Positions 14,901 to 27,800 of a DNA stretch of 64,000 nt are shown piece by piece; positions within the stretch are counted from its first letter, which is position 1; the number at the start of each line of letters is the position of its first letter. The stretch is taken from the NCBI RefSeq assembly GCF_905147045.1, contig NC_065891.1, positions 9,309,001 to 9,373,000 on the forward strand, in the 5' to 3' direction. A model generated the notes under the pieces. That model had not been told where the DNA came from. It made no database searches and saw only the letters and a program-made list of their open reading frames with translations. A program made the position numbers and the translations under genes. Source of the DNA: Nymphalis io. Its lineage: Eukaryota; Arthropoda; Insecta; Lepidoptera; Nymphalidae.

Positions 14901-17900
14901 GAACCGTCTGTTACACGATACTATATCGTGCGAGTCCCAGTGATGAGACTTCATTCATTCACAAGCTATTCTTATCAATAACTGATAGGTCCTAAGGTTT
15001 TTTTTTGTTACTTGAGTTTGAGCTTTAATGTATTGAGAGTAAAAGATAAAATCGTTAATGATAAAATAGTTAACTTTTGCCTCTGCGTCCGACCCCGCCT
15101 TTGAGTTAAGTAAACATCGAGTATTATCTGTCAACGGCCATGCATCGCCTTTACTTGTATGCATTTATGTGACTACAATATAATCAAGTTATTCATAAAA
15201 TTAGCCATTCATATCGCTACCGTTACTTATAGGGGCTGTATTACACTTGGTAATTATTTAATCTAGGTCAGACATACTAAGAAGATTATGGTTTTGTTAT
15301 AGTTGTTAATAACATTTTAACCCAAATATTGCATATTTTTATTTTATTTTGTAATGTAACTACATTAAAGCCTTAACGTTGTATTTAACAAATAAAAATT
15401 GTTACTGTACATATCGTGGCCGATTGGATTGGTGGCAATAACGCTAGCAGCGTTTCCCCTTTAAATCGCAATTCCGATTCTCTGAGCGAAAAATTAACCA
15501 GCACTCCTGTCACCAGAAGAGGCAATAAGACGGGGTGTCATATTTTTGAAGAAGTTTTTGCACTATTATTCCAAGGTCCAAGCGTAAATGTAACTTGGTA
15601 ATAAAATTGATACAATATTCTAATAAAATTTTATTAAAATCTGAATACAGTATAAAACATTATTTGATATTATCCATTTTTATTTTATAAAAAACATGGA
15701 TAAGTAGCTTGATCACATAACGATATCTAGGACTCGGGGACTACCTACGCGTTGTTCCGGGAAGTCGAGCAAAACGGCATGTTTACGATTACAACGGATG
15801 TCGTGGCTGGAATGCAACATTATTGTCCCCAAACGATCAACGCTTTCTTTCACCAATTATAAACTCAAACAGGCGTATCGTACAAGTTTTACTAAAATAT
15901 TATAGCAAACAACTACGCTCTTCATATATATTTCATATTTGGAAACGTTGATTTAAATCGAGGTTATGATTAGGATATTTTTTACTATTTAATTAATATT
16001 AAACATATTCGTTTTGTCAACAGAGCTGGGAGTTGTTGGTGCTATCCAAGTTGAAGTGGGACGTTGCTGGCGTGACAGCGCACGACTTCTTGCCGCTGCT
16101 GTTGTCCCGGTTGCCTCTACGAGGACATGTCAACACGGGAATGGTTCATAGGCACGCTCAGACATTCATTGCGCTGGCAGCTAGAGGTATGTTATATTTT
16201 TTAATATCCTTTTTTAAGAATATAGATCACAACTCGTAAAATTATTTTTGAGTAATTATGTTGGTATACATTAGCTAGCAATTTGAGTATAGGTATATAC
16301 ATAAGTTAATAAGCTACATGCCTTACTAAACGTTAGTCACAACTAACTTTGAAACGTTTCGTTTGCGGTGGTAGACAGTAATTAGCATCTCGATACCACG
16401 TCACGTCACGACAATGTCGCACTGGGTCCGCTTAGTTTGCCATGTGTATTATATTATATGTCACTGGACTTCACATCTAGAAGATATAATATTATGATTG
16501 TTCTGATCTACCTCTATTGATCTGATTTCGAAAATTTTGACCTTTCTATCATTTTATTCCTTTAAGCGTTCGCTACCACTACAGCGTAGGAGTTTTTCTA
16601 AGTATCGTCAGTATTCAAGAATATCTGTGTAATACATATTCAGTGTGAATACGTATTATACAAAGGACAATTTAAACCTATTTAAATGTGTAACATTTAT
16701 AGATTTATCAATGTATAGATTTTTTTGGCAATTTCGGACAAATTTCATGTACATTCCTTTATTGTAGAGAAGATAAGAAAAGTGGGCGCAAGCACCGGGG
16801 AGGCGGTGAGATGTGAATAGGTTTGTTTACAGTGAGGGTAGAGTGAGGGCGAGGGCGCGTGTGTGTGGTGCGCTCGCGCCGGCGGCGGCGCCTCCCACGC
16901 CGCTCGCCCGAGCGCATTCCAGCACGCCTCAGGACTTCTCCCCGCACCCTTCAGACCCCCCGTATCCCTCTGGGATCATATGTTTTTGTGCAACGGTTTT
17001 TGTTGTTCGCCGCCGCTTTCGTTGTTTTTTTTGTCGGTGAAGTTCACGCTACAGTTCTTTTATTTCACTCACTCCTCAGATATCATCTCTTACATGTCAC
17101 GCAGTGGCTAATTCAACATATTATATTCTTCGTTTGTCGTCAGTCTTGCTGAAATAAATTACAAATCCTTCTTAAAAAAATATAAATTATAGGGGTCCAA
17201 ATCACTCGTGTGTTGCTTCATATGTAATGTAACGATCACATATTCGTCGTGATAAATTAAAAAATAAAATATAATACTTAAGTGGCTTTCGAACTCGTAG
17301 CATTCTCAGGTACCATTCGTTATATCGCTCAGACCTACATTATGTATCATTATTTAAATCGTTCAAATTTTTCTTTTGAAATTGTAGCTTACCAAAGATA
17401 TTAAAGTAATGTTTTATTATAAAAGTAACTATTACTGTGAAACCATTTTTGACAAATAATATAATTTGCCTTTAGCACTTTAAGATAAGTTCTAAACGTT
17501 TCAAGTACCTTTGCCTGATTAACGACCGTTATAAAGAATATGTTCAGACAAGTTGAAGCAACGACTGGCGGCTTCGATTACGTGGAGACAGGTATCTTAT
17601 CGGACAGGTACGAGTATGTGTCGGGCGGTCTCACATTTAGGTAGGTTTGAGTGGTTAGACAGACGGGGAACGTAGAAACATAGGTGCGGAGAACACCTAT
17701 TTGTTCCGGTGAGCATTACGTACATACATGTACTACCGGCGCGGCCTCGCGAGATCATTCACCTTGCGAATAGACTCTGAACGTCGTGGCGCCCGCCCGC
17801 ACCGTCTCCACGTCTATTGGTACCTACACTTCACGTTCAAGGATAATAAGACGATTATGTCATCGTTGTTAGGCTCACGCTTACACCTCTATGCTTTTGT

Positions 17901-19786
17901 ATGAATTATATATTTCATATTCCGTAATATATGCATTTATTGTATTATAATACCAGACGTTATTCCTCCTTTTTTTTGTTTGTATTTACCAAAAGCTATA
18001 TTGTTTTAACTATATTTCCACAAAGTTATGACATTTTGTTTAATGTTTTGTAATCTTAAATCTGTTAGCTGAAATGGGGTATTATTAATTTTTTATTGCT
18101 TAGTCTGACACATTGTCCGTTGCAATAGTCGAACCGGTCGTCGCGCGGTAAAAGCGGTAGGGCTTCGATGTTTGATTAATATCAGATTATGCAAATGCTT
18201 CCAATGAGCGGCCGCTCTCGTTGTTTCATTTCATTCGTTTTGTTCTTCCCTACTCGTACCTTTTATCTCGAGTACGCCGCCACAAAAAATCTTAAATGAT
18301 GCTGAAAGAGTATTTGGTATCCATACATTCCCTCAGTATAATGGAATATACCTACTTAATGATGAATTGAGCTCTTTGAATACTTACCTGGTATTATCTA
18401 TTATTATTCTTAATAATTGAAATATAAATAAATTTAATACATATACTAGTGAAGTATGTAAATAGCAAACAGATATCCAATTTAAACGCATTCGCCCTCC
18501 AAGGTCATTCTGCTGATTTTCCTGTTATGTTATCGTTTCAAATAAAAATAAGCATTGCGGTATGCAAAATGATAAAATGTTTGTACTTGAATATAAATGA
18601 AGTATTTAAAATATATGAAATAACTTTGCTGTTATTTCTCACAATACCTTAAAAACGATATTTTATTGATTAACATCGTATCGATTGTCGAATCGATGGT
18701 AGTACTTTATATTATCTTTACGTCTAGAAATTTCTCCTCACGTTTAATTACATGCCAATTATTTTACGGTACAAATACAGGTTGTTCAATACAACTCGAG
18801 CTGTTCAGGCCCAAATCGGTCCACGGTAGAGCCTTTTTAAGAGGTATCTGTATACGTATAATGGTTTTGCCAAAGCAAGTCCGTGAGAAATATTCCAGTA
18901 AAACGGGCGCGGGCTATGGAATGCGGGCGCGAGGGCGGATGCCGGCTCCTTTGAGGCTACACTCTCCAGAAAGGGACCAACAACCTGCGGGAAGGAGAAA
19001 AGAGCATTACATTATCGGATACGTGTGTAGCCTCTACGCGCTAATGTATTCGCACTCGCGCTCTGTAGCCGCAAGTCGCTGTCACACCAATTTCTTACAT
19101 TCTACATGAACACTGAAGTAATCATGGAATTTTATGGAATAGATTTGTTCACATCCGCTCCACATACACTTGCACATTGTCAAAGCGTGCGTGACCTGCT
19201 TTTGCACTGATACGCTGGCAAAGCGTTCATATGTTATTTTAATCGTATTTGTAGCGTGGTTAACAATGCTACTACATAGTAGATTGCAACAGGAAATTTC
19301 AATTAACATTACAATTTTCAGTTACCGATATCTTTACTTATAATTTGTTAAATTATATTTCGCTTGTTACAGATTATGAGTTCACCTTGTACCCCGCTAG
19401 CACTCTGGCTTCCTGCAGCATCGCTGCTGCACTACGTGGCCTAGGATTAGACGGACATCTTCCGCGTTTACATGAATTAACTGGGATTGACCTGGTAAAT
19501 AATCATATCATGTTATTTCATATTGAGACAAATAATTATAACTACTTAATCCTTATCATTATTTCATATTATTCATTAACGTAATTTTCATTGTTTATTG
19601 TAGGATTGTCTTCAAACGTGCCTTGAACAAATTGAAGAGATGGTGCAAAACCTAATTGAAGAACGTGTCGTTTCTGCCCCAAACGGACAAGGCCGGGAGG
19701 CGGCGGGGTGGACGCCACCTCCGACCCAGGACAAGGCTCACAGTAATGCCGCCACCCCAACTGACGTCCGAGACGTGCATTTTTAA
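7177..19786 (+). CDS. CycD: G1/S-specific cyclin D, five coding exons
   Basis: D-type cyclin, the partner of Cdk4/6 that drives Rb phosphorylation and G1 exit. Coding exons: 7177-7410, 9543-9764, 16024-16186, 19373-19494 and 19604-19786, all with GT-AG boundaries and consistent phase, giving 307 residues (vertebrate D cyclins are about 290-295). The start is the ATG at 7177: the protein opens MELLCAE, which holds the Rb-binding LxCxE motif (L3-C5-E7) as vertebrate D cyclins do. The cyclin box runs from about residue 45 to 240, with MRRLVAEWMLE, EEVFPLAISYLDRFL, the Cdk-contact lysine in ASKLRE (K124) and HAQTFIALAARD. The tail ends TPTDVRDVHF, matching the cyclin D1 phosphodegron around Thr286 (here T298). 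Long introns hold GC-rich islands and many E-boxes. Identity is very secure. Confidence 0.96.
7411..9542 (+). other. CycD intron 1 with GC-rich regulatory-looking islands
   Basis: Starts GTGAGC and ends TTTTCAG. Two CpG-rich islands stand out in otherwise AT-rich DNA: about 7990-8130 and 8395-8480. They contain four of the CAGCTG palindromes or lie next to them, plus CACGTG at 8412 and TGACGTCA at 8446. An alternative promoter or enhancer is plausible; no coding exon is evident, and the short open frames across the islands look like by-products of GC content. Confidence 0.6.
10415..10475 (-). mobile_element. Fragment of SINE family A
   Basis: Only the 3' part is present: the sequence matching CCCAGCAGTGGG and the CTCCTCTCCCTTTTTGAGGA block seen in the full copies at 815 and 24231. 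The tRNA-like head is missing, as expected for a 5'-truncated or decayed copy. Confidence 0.7.
12527..12562. repeat. Perfect 17-bp inverted repeat (tight hairpin)
   Basis: AAGAGCGCGGGAACCCT at 12527-12543 is followed after two bases by its exact complement at 12546-12562. The stem is GC-rich in AT-rich surroundings. It may be the terminal hairpin of a decayed mobile element, but no CTRR end follows closely, so a Helitron call is not supported. Confidence 0.8.
16187..19372 (+). other. CycD intron 3 with GC-rich islands
   Basis: Runs from GTATGT to GTTACAG. A strongly GC-rich block lies at about 16780-16970 and begins with a forkhead-type TTGTTTAC (16823-16830); another lies at about 17565-17820. 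Overlapping frames in these blocks are rich in Arg and Ala and appear on both strands, which fits composition and not coding. The 147-codon frame at 18666-19109 has no recognisable domain. Confidence 0.55.
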
Positions 19787-22700
19787 ATAATCCAGAAGCG
19801 TGTATCCTAGCCAGCATTTCGGCGAGGGAAATTTGTTTTAATTACGGTGCATTAGTACGAAAATACTATAAACTACAAGAATACGACGGTGCATCCGTGG
19901 TTGAGGACTGATACTAAGACTGACAAATGCACGTGTTCAACGCAGGTATTACTCACTGCGCGTGTAGTCTAAGGATTTATGTGTACATAGTTTTCATTAA
20001 TAGTAAGCCCTGCGTGCTACTTTTTTGCCTCTAGTCTTAAAATTAGCAATCAATAGGCAGAGGCATTGCACTGAAATATACAAAATTTGATTTATCTTAA
20101 GAAATATAATTATATTTTTCCAGCTCTAGTTGTTATCTTGAAATTAAAATCTACCTCTTTATTTTTAAGATTCAATTTTGCTTGACAAATGCACAAAAAA
20201 AATTAAAATTCTTAAAATGGCGGTCGTAGCAAAATTGTTAATACGGGACCAAAGTAAATTTTAGTAAAAAAACGTATTATTTGGAAATTTGACTTATTTC
20301 ATGATTGAAGGATTTGACAAACATTTCAATTAAAATATGTATTCGCAATAATGCAAATGAAAATATATTTTTTTAAGTAAAAACAGTAACAGTCTGACCA
20401 AAATTACGTAAGCGATTTCAATATTTCATTTGTATTCCGATTAAAGAAGATTTCTTTGTATATCGGGGGAAGGCAATAAATTACGCTTTTATTTTGTAAT
20501 AACTTTAATATATGTATAGTATGTCAATCTTTAACACAGACAAATAGATAAATGACATAACCAACACAATTCTTCTGATATACACATTAAATTATATTAT
20601 ATTATTAATTTAAATATAAAGTAGACGAAGGGCTAAATGTTTTGTTTTGAAGATTCTCTTTTGTTCCTTTTTGTCGAATGTTGTACCAACTATTATCTTT
20701 AGCATTTAAGTACCTAACATTTAATGTGATAGTGTTAGAAAGTTGATTTAACTTCAAATCATAGTCACTTCCAGTCATAATATGTTAACTTAGGGGTACT
20801 ATGTCATTGGATTAATTATAGAAAAAAATGTGATTTTCGTAACATTGGTAAGCTAGGTTTACATTTAGTTTTAAAAGTTTACTTTATTGTTCCTACAACT
20901 ACTGAAAATAAAATTATGCAATAGTCAATTTTAATAGTTTTTGTACTTAATGATTCTAAACTTGGACGAAGAGGAAAGTTAAACACTATCTACCTACATT
21001 AAAATATTGTGATATAATTTCCACAGATAATTAATATTTTGTAGAGCTTAAGTACGGGTGGAGAATGCAAATAGTATGTTTAAAATAATAGTAAGTGTTA
21101 AAGATAGAAAGCTAATCGTATATGATATCTAAGATCTACATTATTTTTAATTGTTTATTTTGCATTTATATAAAGTTGAAAATATGTTATTGAATAATAA
21201 TAGTCCAATGTCTTCCATTTCTAAGATATGTATCATATATACATAGGTAATGGTTTTAATTACTGCCATTGAAGTATATGTCCATTATCCACTAGATAAT
21301 TTATATCTTTCTAATACAACTCAAATAAGTTCATTATACTAGCCATTACGCTGTATAAATATATTTTTCTAGAAATAAATGTAAATATATACTATTATGC
21401 TGTAAGCTCGTGGTGCCATAAGTAACACTACTTTAGAGTATTTGTAAAATTATACTGACTATGTTAAATGAAAATAAAATTAAATTACTGTGTTCTTCTT
21501 CTAGGACAGTAAAACAAATAAATATTAATAGTTAGCATGGTTGTGGTACTACTACCTAAGTACGTAGAATCTTCAAATTTGACTATAAATAGATATAATA
21601 TGGTATATTATATAATTTTTTACATGTATGGGAAAATATACGCATTAAAAATAGTAAATTTAATGTTTACTTTTTGGCTTTTTTAGTAGACTTAAGAAAT
21701 ATGATTGTTATGAAATAGAGTAAAAGTATGTAGTGGAAAATTAATATTTTCCCAATGTATATAGTTTAGAGCTGTAAAACTCATAATAGAAGTGATCTTT
21801 TCTATTGTATTCTATTAATTAAATTTTAAAGTTGTATGACACGCGAAGTTGCGAAAATTTGATTTTTTTATGTGATCATTATGTTCTAAGTTGAGTATCT
21901 GTATTGTATGGTTGTTGTAAATTGAGGTGTAGATATTTAAAACAATACGAAAATAAAAATTTACAAAATTATAGTTTCTTTTTTTACACATGGTTGTTGA
22001 GACAAATAAAGGTAATTGTTAAAAAAAAGGTTAAATATTCTATATAATCTTAATAGTGCAGCTAGCACTAAGGGTCCGTTCACACAGACCGGCTCGGAGA
22101 GGAGAGCAGATTTTTATCACGTTGGAAACAGTGTTTTGAGTGATTGTAGTAAAGTTTATTTTTGCATTTGCACCTTTTTTGTCATTAAAAATGCCTGAAC
22201 GCGCTTCGTGTGAAGTAATAAAAGGAGCCGACCGGCTCCGCTTGCGTGCTCTTTCTCGCTCGCACCCGCTTTCAGATCTCTTCCAGCCGGTCGATGTGAA
22301 ATAGTTGGCGGCTCCGCTCCGGCCAATTCCAAGCGTATACGACCCGGTCTGTGTGAAAAGAAAAAAGCAGGCCGATGCTCTCCGAGCCGGTCTGTGTGAA
22401 CGGACCCTTAATAGTGCAGCTAGCACTAAGAAGTATATTTTTTATATTTAAAACGATAATCCGGTAAAGTTTAACGCTTTAATACTATTTGAATGTAAAA
22501 TAAAATAAAACTGCATTTTTAAAATAATTGCCATTTAATGGGAAAACAAATTTACACTTTCATATACAATTATCGCATTAATCACTTTGAAATGTGTTGA
22601 TTAATTTATTTACAATGAAATAATATATACTACAATTTTATAAACCCATAACATTACAAATAATAAAATAAACAACAATGGTAAGAAAGAATATAATTAA

Positions 22701-23815
22701 AAAAGGCACAATATATTCATTGCCTATTACTTTACACATTCCATTTACAATCTAATTAAATCAATTAAATTTACTGTTTAACACAAAAAATAGTTAAAAA
22801 ATAATTTATGGCTGTTTTAATAAGTAAAATTTTAGGGAAATTCCATGATTACCATTTTATGATGAATGGAAAGAATTACTAAATAATATTTAATTTAGAA
22901 GAGAAAATTTAATGAATTCACTTTATGTCTGATTTATAATGTAATTCTGATGTATAATGTAAGGAATATAATAAGTAGAACTAAAGATGGAAGATCTATC
23001 GGGGATAACTCGGAAAGACATCGTTTTAAACATCAACAATAAGTTTTTCGTTCGTTCGCTCACAATATTTTATTGTCTTATAAAATTTTAGTTTCATATG
23101 AAATAACACAACAGGGCTGTATTGTGGTGTTGTATAACTATATATTTTTATTAAAGAACAATTAATTGAATTAAAAACCAAATTAACTTAAATAATTTTC
23201 TCTGGACAGCAGTCTTTGACGAAATATGGTAGTTATTATTCGAAACGGAATTTCATCAATTTATCTTTGTACATAATTATATGTATATTGGAATGAAAAA
23301 TTTTAGCACCTTTTATATAAAAAACCGACTCGAATCTTCGTGGCCAGTAACTTTGTAGTGACATTCTGTTTTTAAAAATATCTAAAAATTGCTTTACTCA
23401 ATAAAAAATCGTTTAATATAGTAAAAGTTTTTATGCTTGTATACCTGCATAGAAGTAACAAGTTAAGTTTAGTTCTTTCCAGACGAAAGTTTCATCAAAG
23501 AGTTGCTGATGTTATAAGTAGAATTTAAGAAAAAAGGTGTAGAATTGATTAAGAAATGCATTTGAAAGATCCATTGATTCCATATGGCATGGAATAGATT
23601 TTTAAAACAGGCAATAATACTAAAAAGTCAACTACTGGTACTGGCGTTATTCGTTTCTCGATAACAAGCTTTATAAATGCACAATTTGTAACTTTATGTT
23701 TTATTTTTAAACATTATTCAATTGTACAGTGCCGTGGTGACAACGTGAAGGGCAATAGGTGCACTTTCGTTTAGAGCTTAACCTCCTAAAGTACTATGTT
23801 TTATTCTATTTGTGT
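19787..23815. other. Convergent intergenic region, CycD and golgin 3' ends
   Basis: Holds the 3' UTR of CycD, with candidate AATAAA signals from 20475 onward (others near 21376, 21953 and 22006), and on the minus strand the golgin 3' UTR with a candidate AATAAA at 23699-23704. An inverted-repeat element occupies 22073-22406. I see no further gene. Confidence 0.6.
22049..22430. mobile_element. Inverted-repeat (MITE-like) element with 24-bp flanking direct repeats
   Basis: Element 22073-22406 (334 bp) starts GGTCCGTTCACACAGACCGG and ends with the exact complement; the perfect terminal inverted repeat covers 29 bp (22073-22101 with 22378-22406). It is GC-rich and has subterminal repeats of the CGGCTC and ACCGG type but no coding capacity. 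Identical 24-bp copies of one sequence, beginning CTTAATAGTGC and ending CTAGCACTAAG, flank it at 22049-22072 and 22407-22430. That is long for a DNA-transposon target duplication. Because the flank is partly self-complementary and ends in TAAG, the exact boundary is ambiguous by a few bases. Superfamily not assigned. Confidence 0.8.
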
Positions 23816-24893
23816 TCACATATGTACTACTTTAGGCGTGCTCTTCCCTCGCAACCAGTTGAGTAGAACCGTTGGAGTGCTTTGGGTGTCCCGTGCTACA
23901 AATAAAAAATAAATCTTCAGTAAACATTAAAAATATCGAAATATATTTATTTTTTTCATGTAGGTTCATAAAAAAGCAATAAAATCTCTGTATGAGTTTT
24001 TCGTCATGTTACGGTATTGAATTCAATGCAAGTAAAGTAAAAACCATTTCAAAGGTAGATTCTATCTAGAACCGACAAGAAATTCATAGTTACACTTATC
24101 CACCTGTTCACTACAAATATGGGCCTGAGTAACATGAAATTGTTTTATTCTTTTTAGCTTAATTCATAGTGAACGTATCGTGTCGGATTATGTGTTCGGG
24201 CACACAATTTTTAACTATAAATACCATCCAAAGCCGAGATGGCCCAGTGGTAAGAACGCGTGAATCTTAACCGATGATCGTGGGTTCAAACCCGGGCAAG
24301 CACCACTGAATTTTCATGTGCTTAATTTGTGTTTATAATTCATCTCGTGCTTAACGGTGAAGGAAAACATCGTGAGGAAACCTGCATGTGTCTAATTTCA
24401 TTGAAATTCTGCCACATGTGAATTCTACCAACCCGCATTGGAGCAGCGTGGTGGAATAAGCTCCAAACCTTCTCCTCAAAAGGGAGAGGAGGCCTTAGCC
24501 CAGCAGTGGGACATTAACAGGCTGTTACTGTTACTGTAAGTACCATCCACGCAGTCGATTGAGCACAGCCGCCTTGGCCAAAATCAGTATGCCACCATAT
24601 ATGCTACGTGTATCGATATATATGATATAAGATGCAAATAACACACATTCCATCTTTGCCTTGCAGTGCTATTTGTATAATTTCTTTACCATAGATAAGT
24701 TAGAAGTGACAGCTTACTTTAAATTGCTTAATACTTACAAAGTGTATGATGTGCTTGAGTCAGCTGTTCAACCGCTTCCGGTGGTAAGTTGGCGACATCT
24801 CGCTGCAATAGGCGCATGCCTAGCTGCCGCTGTTCACTCTCGTGTCGGAAGCGAACATCGCGACTATGTTTAACACTGCGCAATTCAGACAAC
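23816..24893 (-). CDS. lva: Last two coding exons of the golgin
   Basis: These exons would be missed if the long frame were ended at 25913. Exon 9 (24739-24893) follows TTTTTTTCAG and completes a Lys codon with the AA left by exon 8; it encodes LSELRSVKHSRD to TQAHHTL and ends at GTAAGT. Exon 10 (23816-23895) follows TTTTTTATTTGTAG and encodes RDTQSTPTVLLNWLRGKSTP, ending in VVHM and TGA. Phase matches at both joins. Their composition (Arg, Pro, Trp, balanced codons) is unlike the coiled coil and looks like a conserved C-terminal module. Confidence 0.8.
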
Positions 24894-27800
24894 CTGAAAA
24901 AAAGATAGAGGTCATATACAATAACCATCAAAAGAATCTTTGAAAACCTATTTTTTTAATCATAAGTAGGTAGGCTGTCTGGCGAAGGGGCCTGATGTTA
25001 AATGATAAAACATATTAGCCATAACTTACATCGCCAATGTACCACCAACTTTGGGAACCAAGGTGTTATGTCTCTCGTGTCTGTAGTTACACTGATTCAC
25101 TCCCCCACAAACTAGAACACAACAATACTGTGTATTTCTGCTTAGCGATAGAATAAGTGATCAGTGGGTGGTTCCTACTCAGACAAACTACGACGAAAAT
25201 AGTAACTAGGTAAGGTTATCTAAATTATAATAATAACTCACTATTTTTTCCAAAAAATAATAAATATAGTATAGATTATTACAATACTGAAAGCCGAGAT
25301 GGCCCAGTGGTAAGAACGCGTGAATCTTAACCGATGATCATGGGTTCAAACGCGAGCAAGCATTGAATTTTCATGGGCTGAATTTGTGATTATAATTCAT
25401 CTCGCTATACGCTGCAGGAAAACATCGTGATCGAATAAGCTCCATACCTTCTTCTCAAAAAAGGGAGAAGAGACCTTAGCCCAGCAGTGGGAGATTCACA
25501 GGCTGTTACTGTACTGTATTACAATATTTGGTCTATTAAACTTATGTTTAACCTGTTGACTTAAATATATATAATATGGAACACACCTAATGTATTCACT
25601 TTATAAATAATTACTATGGATTTTCACGCGAATTTTGACAAAGAAAAATACTTTTTCATTAAATAACCATAGAAAGCCATTATAGACTATTCTTGTAATT
25701 ACCAGAATAGAAATAAAATCCAAATAAATATACTTAATTCAAGTTAGTATATTTTTATAATTTCTATACGTCAACAATATTTATCAAATTATTTAGGGTA
25801 AAAATAATAAAAACACATGATGTAGCGTGTACGACACGAGAGACTACAAAAATCTATATAACTTAAGTTATGTAATTTCATACTTTATCTTTATATACAT
25901 TGAGTTTATTACTTACTTGGCTTGCAACTTTGGTTTATCTACATCAGGATCACTTATACTGCTGCTGCGTGATGTTTGCCCTTTATGCGTATCAACAAAC
26001 TGACGTTCTTTTTCAACATTAAACGTCGGCAAATCTGAAATACCTTCGTGACTCGAGCTTATTGAAATATCTAATCCCGCCGAATTACAGCGTGACTTCA
26101 ATTCTTCATAAGACCGTAAACTATCAGAGAGACGTAACTGTAGCGTGTCTCTTTCTTCTAGTAACTGAGTCAACTCCATTGTAAGTTCTTCGCACCGTAC
26201 ATCTCTTTGATGCAACATATATAACGCCAAATCTAACTCGGCTCTCGGAACAGCATCCAATAAATCCCTATCAAGACCACCTGCTGATATTCCACTTTCT
26301 TCGCCCTGCTTTGTATTAGATGCAAATGTTACATGTTTCTCTATTTTACTACTCGTTGCCCTCAATGTATTTTCCAAACTAGTTATTTCATCCTTAAGCG
26401 TAACAATTTCCAACTCTTGATTTTCTAAAACTGTTTGCGTTTCAGCAGCTCTGTTTGCATATTCTTCCAAAACTTTATTTAAATCGCTTATTTGTTTGTT
26501 AAGATTTGTACACTCGATAATTTTTTCTTTTAATGATTCAGAGATACTATCCTTTTCATCTTCAATTTCTTTTTGCCTCTTGTCAAATTTGTCAGTACTT
26601 TCATGCATTTTCAATCTTAAAATTGCTAATTCGGATTCTTTTTCATAAGTCAAGTCCTCCACTTTCTTTTCGTATTCAATCAACTGCTTTCTTACATTTT
26701 CAAATTCTTCATTTCTTTGTGTTAAAGTTATTGTAAAGTCTCGTGTTTTTTGAAATATCTCACTTTCTTTAACTTGAAGTTGTTTAGACAAGTCTATTAC
26801 TTTATTTTCATAAATATTTCGTATTTCCTCAATTTGTTTATTTAAGCTAGCATTAACAGAAGCGGTTGCGTCTAACTCAGTTCGGAGATTTTTCAGTGCA
26901 TTTTCATAATCATCAGAACGTACTTGATTTTTATTATTTAATTCTTGAAGCATTTTTTCGTATTCTTCTTGTTGGACTAGTATTTTATTTTCATGTATAA
27001 GCTTTTCATCTTCCATTTCTGAGCGAAGCATATCGAGTTCATTTATTACTTCCGCATATTTAAGTTGAAGGCTTTTGAGTTGTTCCTCTTTTTCCTGTAA
27101 CTTATTTTGCAAAGAACTTATTTGTTCTGACAAAACAATTTTATTTGTTTCTTCTTGACTGGATGACTGAACGTTTTCAAGGAGTTGTTCATACTTAGCC
27201 TCAGCTGCAGTTAACTGTGTTCTAAGATCACACTCTATTTGTTGGAATTCAGATTCCCTTTGACCTAAGTGTTGCTTCCATAGTTCAGCTATTTCGAATC
27301 CTCTTTGGTCCATAGCACTTGATACTGACGTTCGTAACTCGGTAACAGTTGATAAAAGTTGGTCATTTTCTGAGTTAAGATTTTGTAATTTTGCATTAAG
27401 ATCGCTTAATTGTTTTTCGCAATCATTTACTTTTTCCGTTAAATTTTGGTTTTCCAGTTTAAGATCATTATTCTTTTTAGTTTCTTCATCTAGATTGTGC
27501 TTTAAATTTAAACAATGTTCTTCCAAAGTGCTATACTTTTCTGCTAGTGCCATAGCATTAAATTCCTGCGTGTTATGTACATGGTGTATTTCAGGAGATT
27601 GCGCCATTCGAAGCTTTAGATCATCAAGTTCAGCATTTAATGAAGTTACCTTAGAAGTGGCTTCGTTTTCTAAAAGTTTTAGAGATTGAACTTCTTCTGT
27701 TAATGAACCATTTTTCTCTAAAAGTTCTTCCTCACGCATTTTAAATGTAAACTGATGTTCTTCAAGAATTTCTTTTAAATGTTTGTTTTGAGACAATAAT

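Larger units (their letters stand above)
9765..16023 (+). other. CycD intron 2
   Basis: A 6.3-kb intron (GTAAGT to CAACAG). It contains a fragment of SINE family A (10415-10475, minus), GC-rich islands at about 11130-11170 and 11460-11650, the perfect hairpin at 12527-12562, and a possible small inverted-repeat element at about 13461-13575 whose ends (ACAGTCGCCGGAG and the complement of CTTCGCCGACTGT) match imperfectly. No coding exon was found. Confidence 0.6.

Noticed and set aside
16759..17152. Several overlapping open frames on both strands
   Set aside because: They follow GC-rich composition, are Arg/Ala/Pro-rich in every frame, and lie inside a CycD intron without splice context.
18666..19109. 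147-codon frame in CycD intron 3
   Set aside because: No domain, mixed composition with a low-quality join of unlike segments, and no splice or promoter context.
25913..25915. TAA as the true stop of the golgin
   Set aside because: It lies within a consensus GTAAGT donor, and two downstream exons continue the frame in phase.
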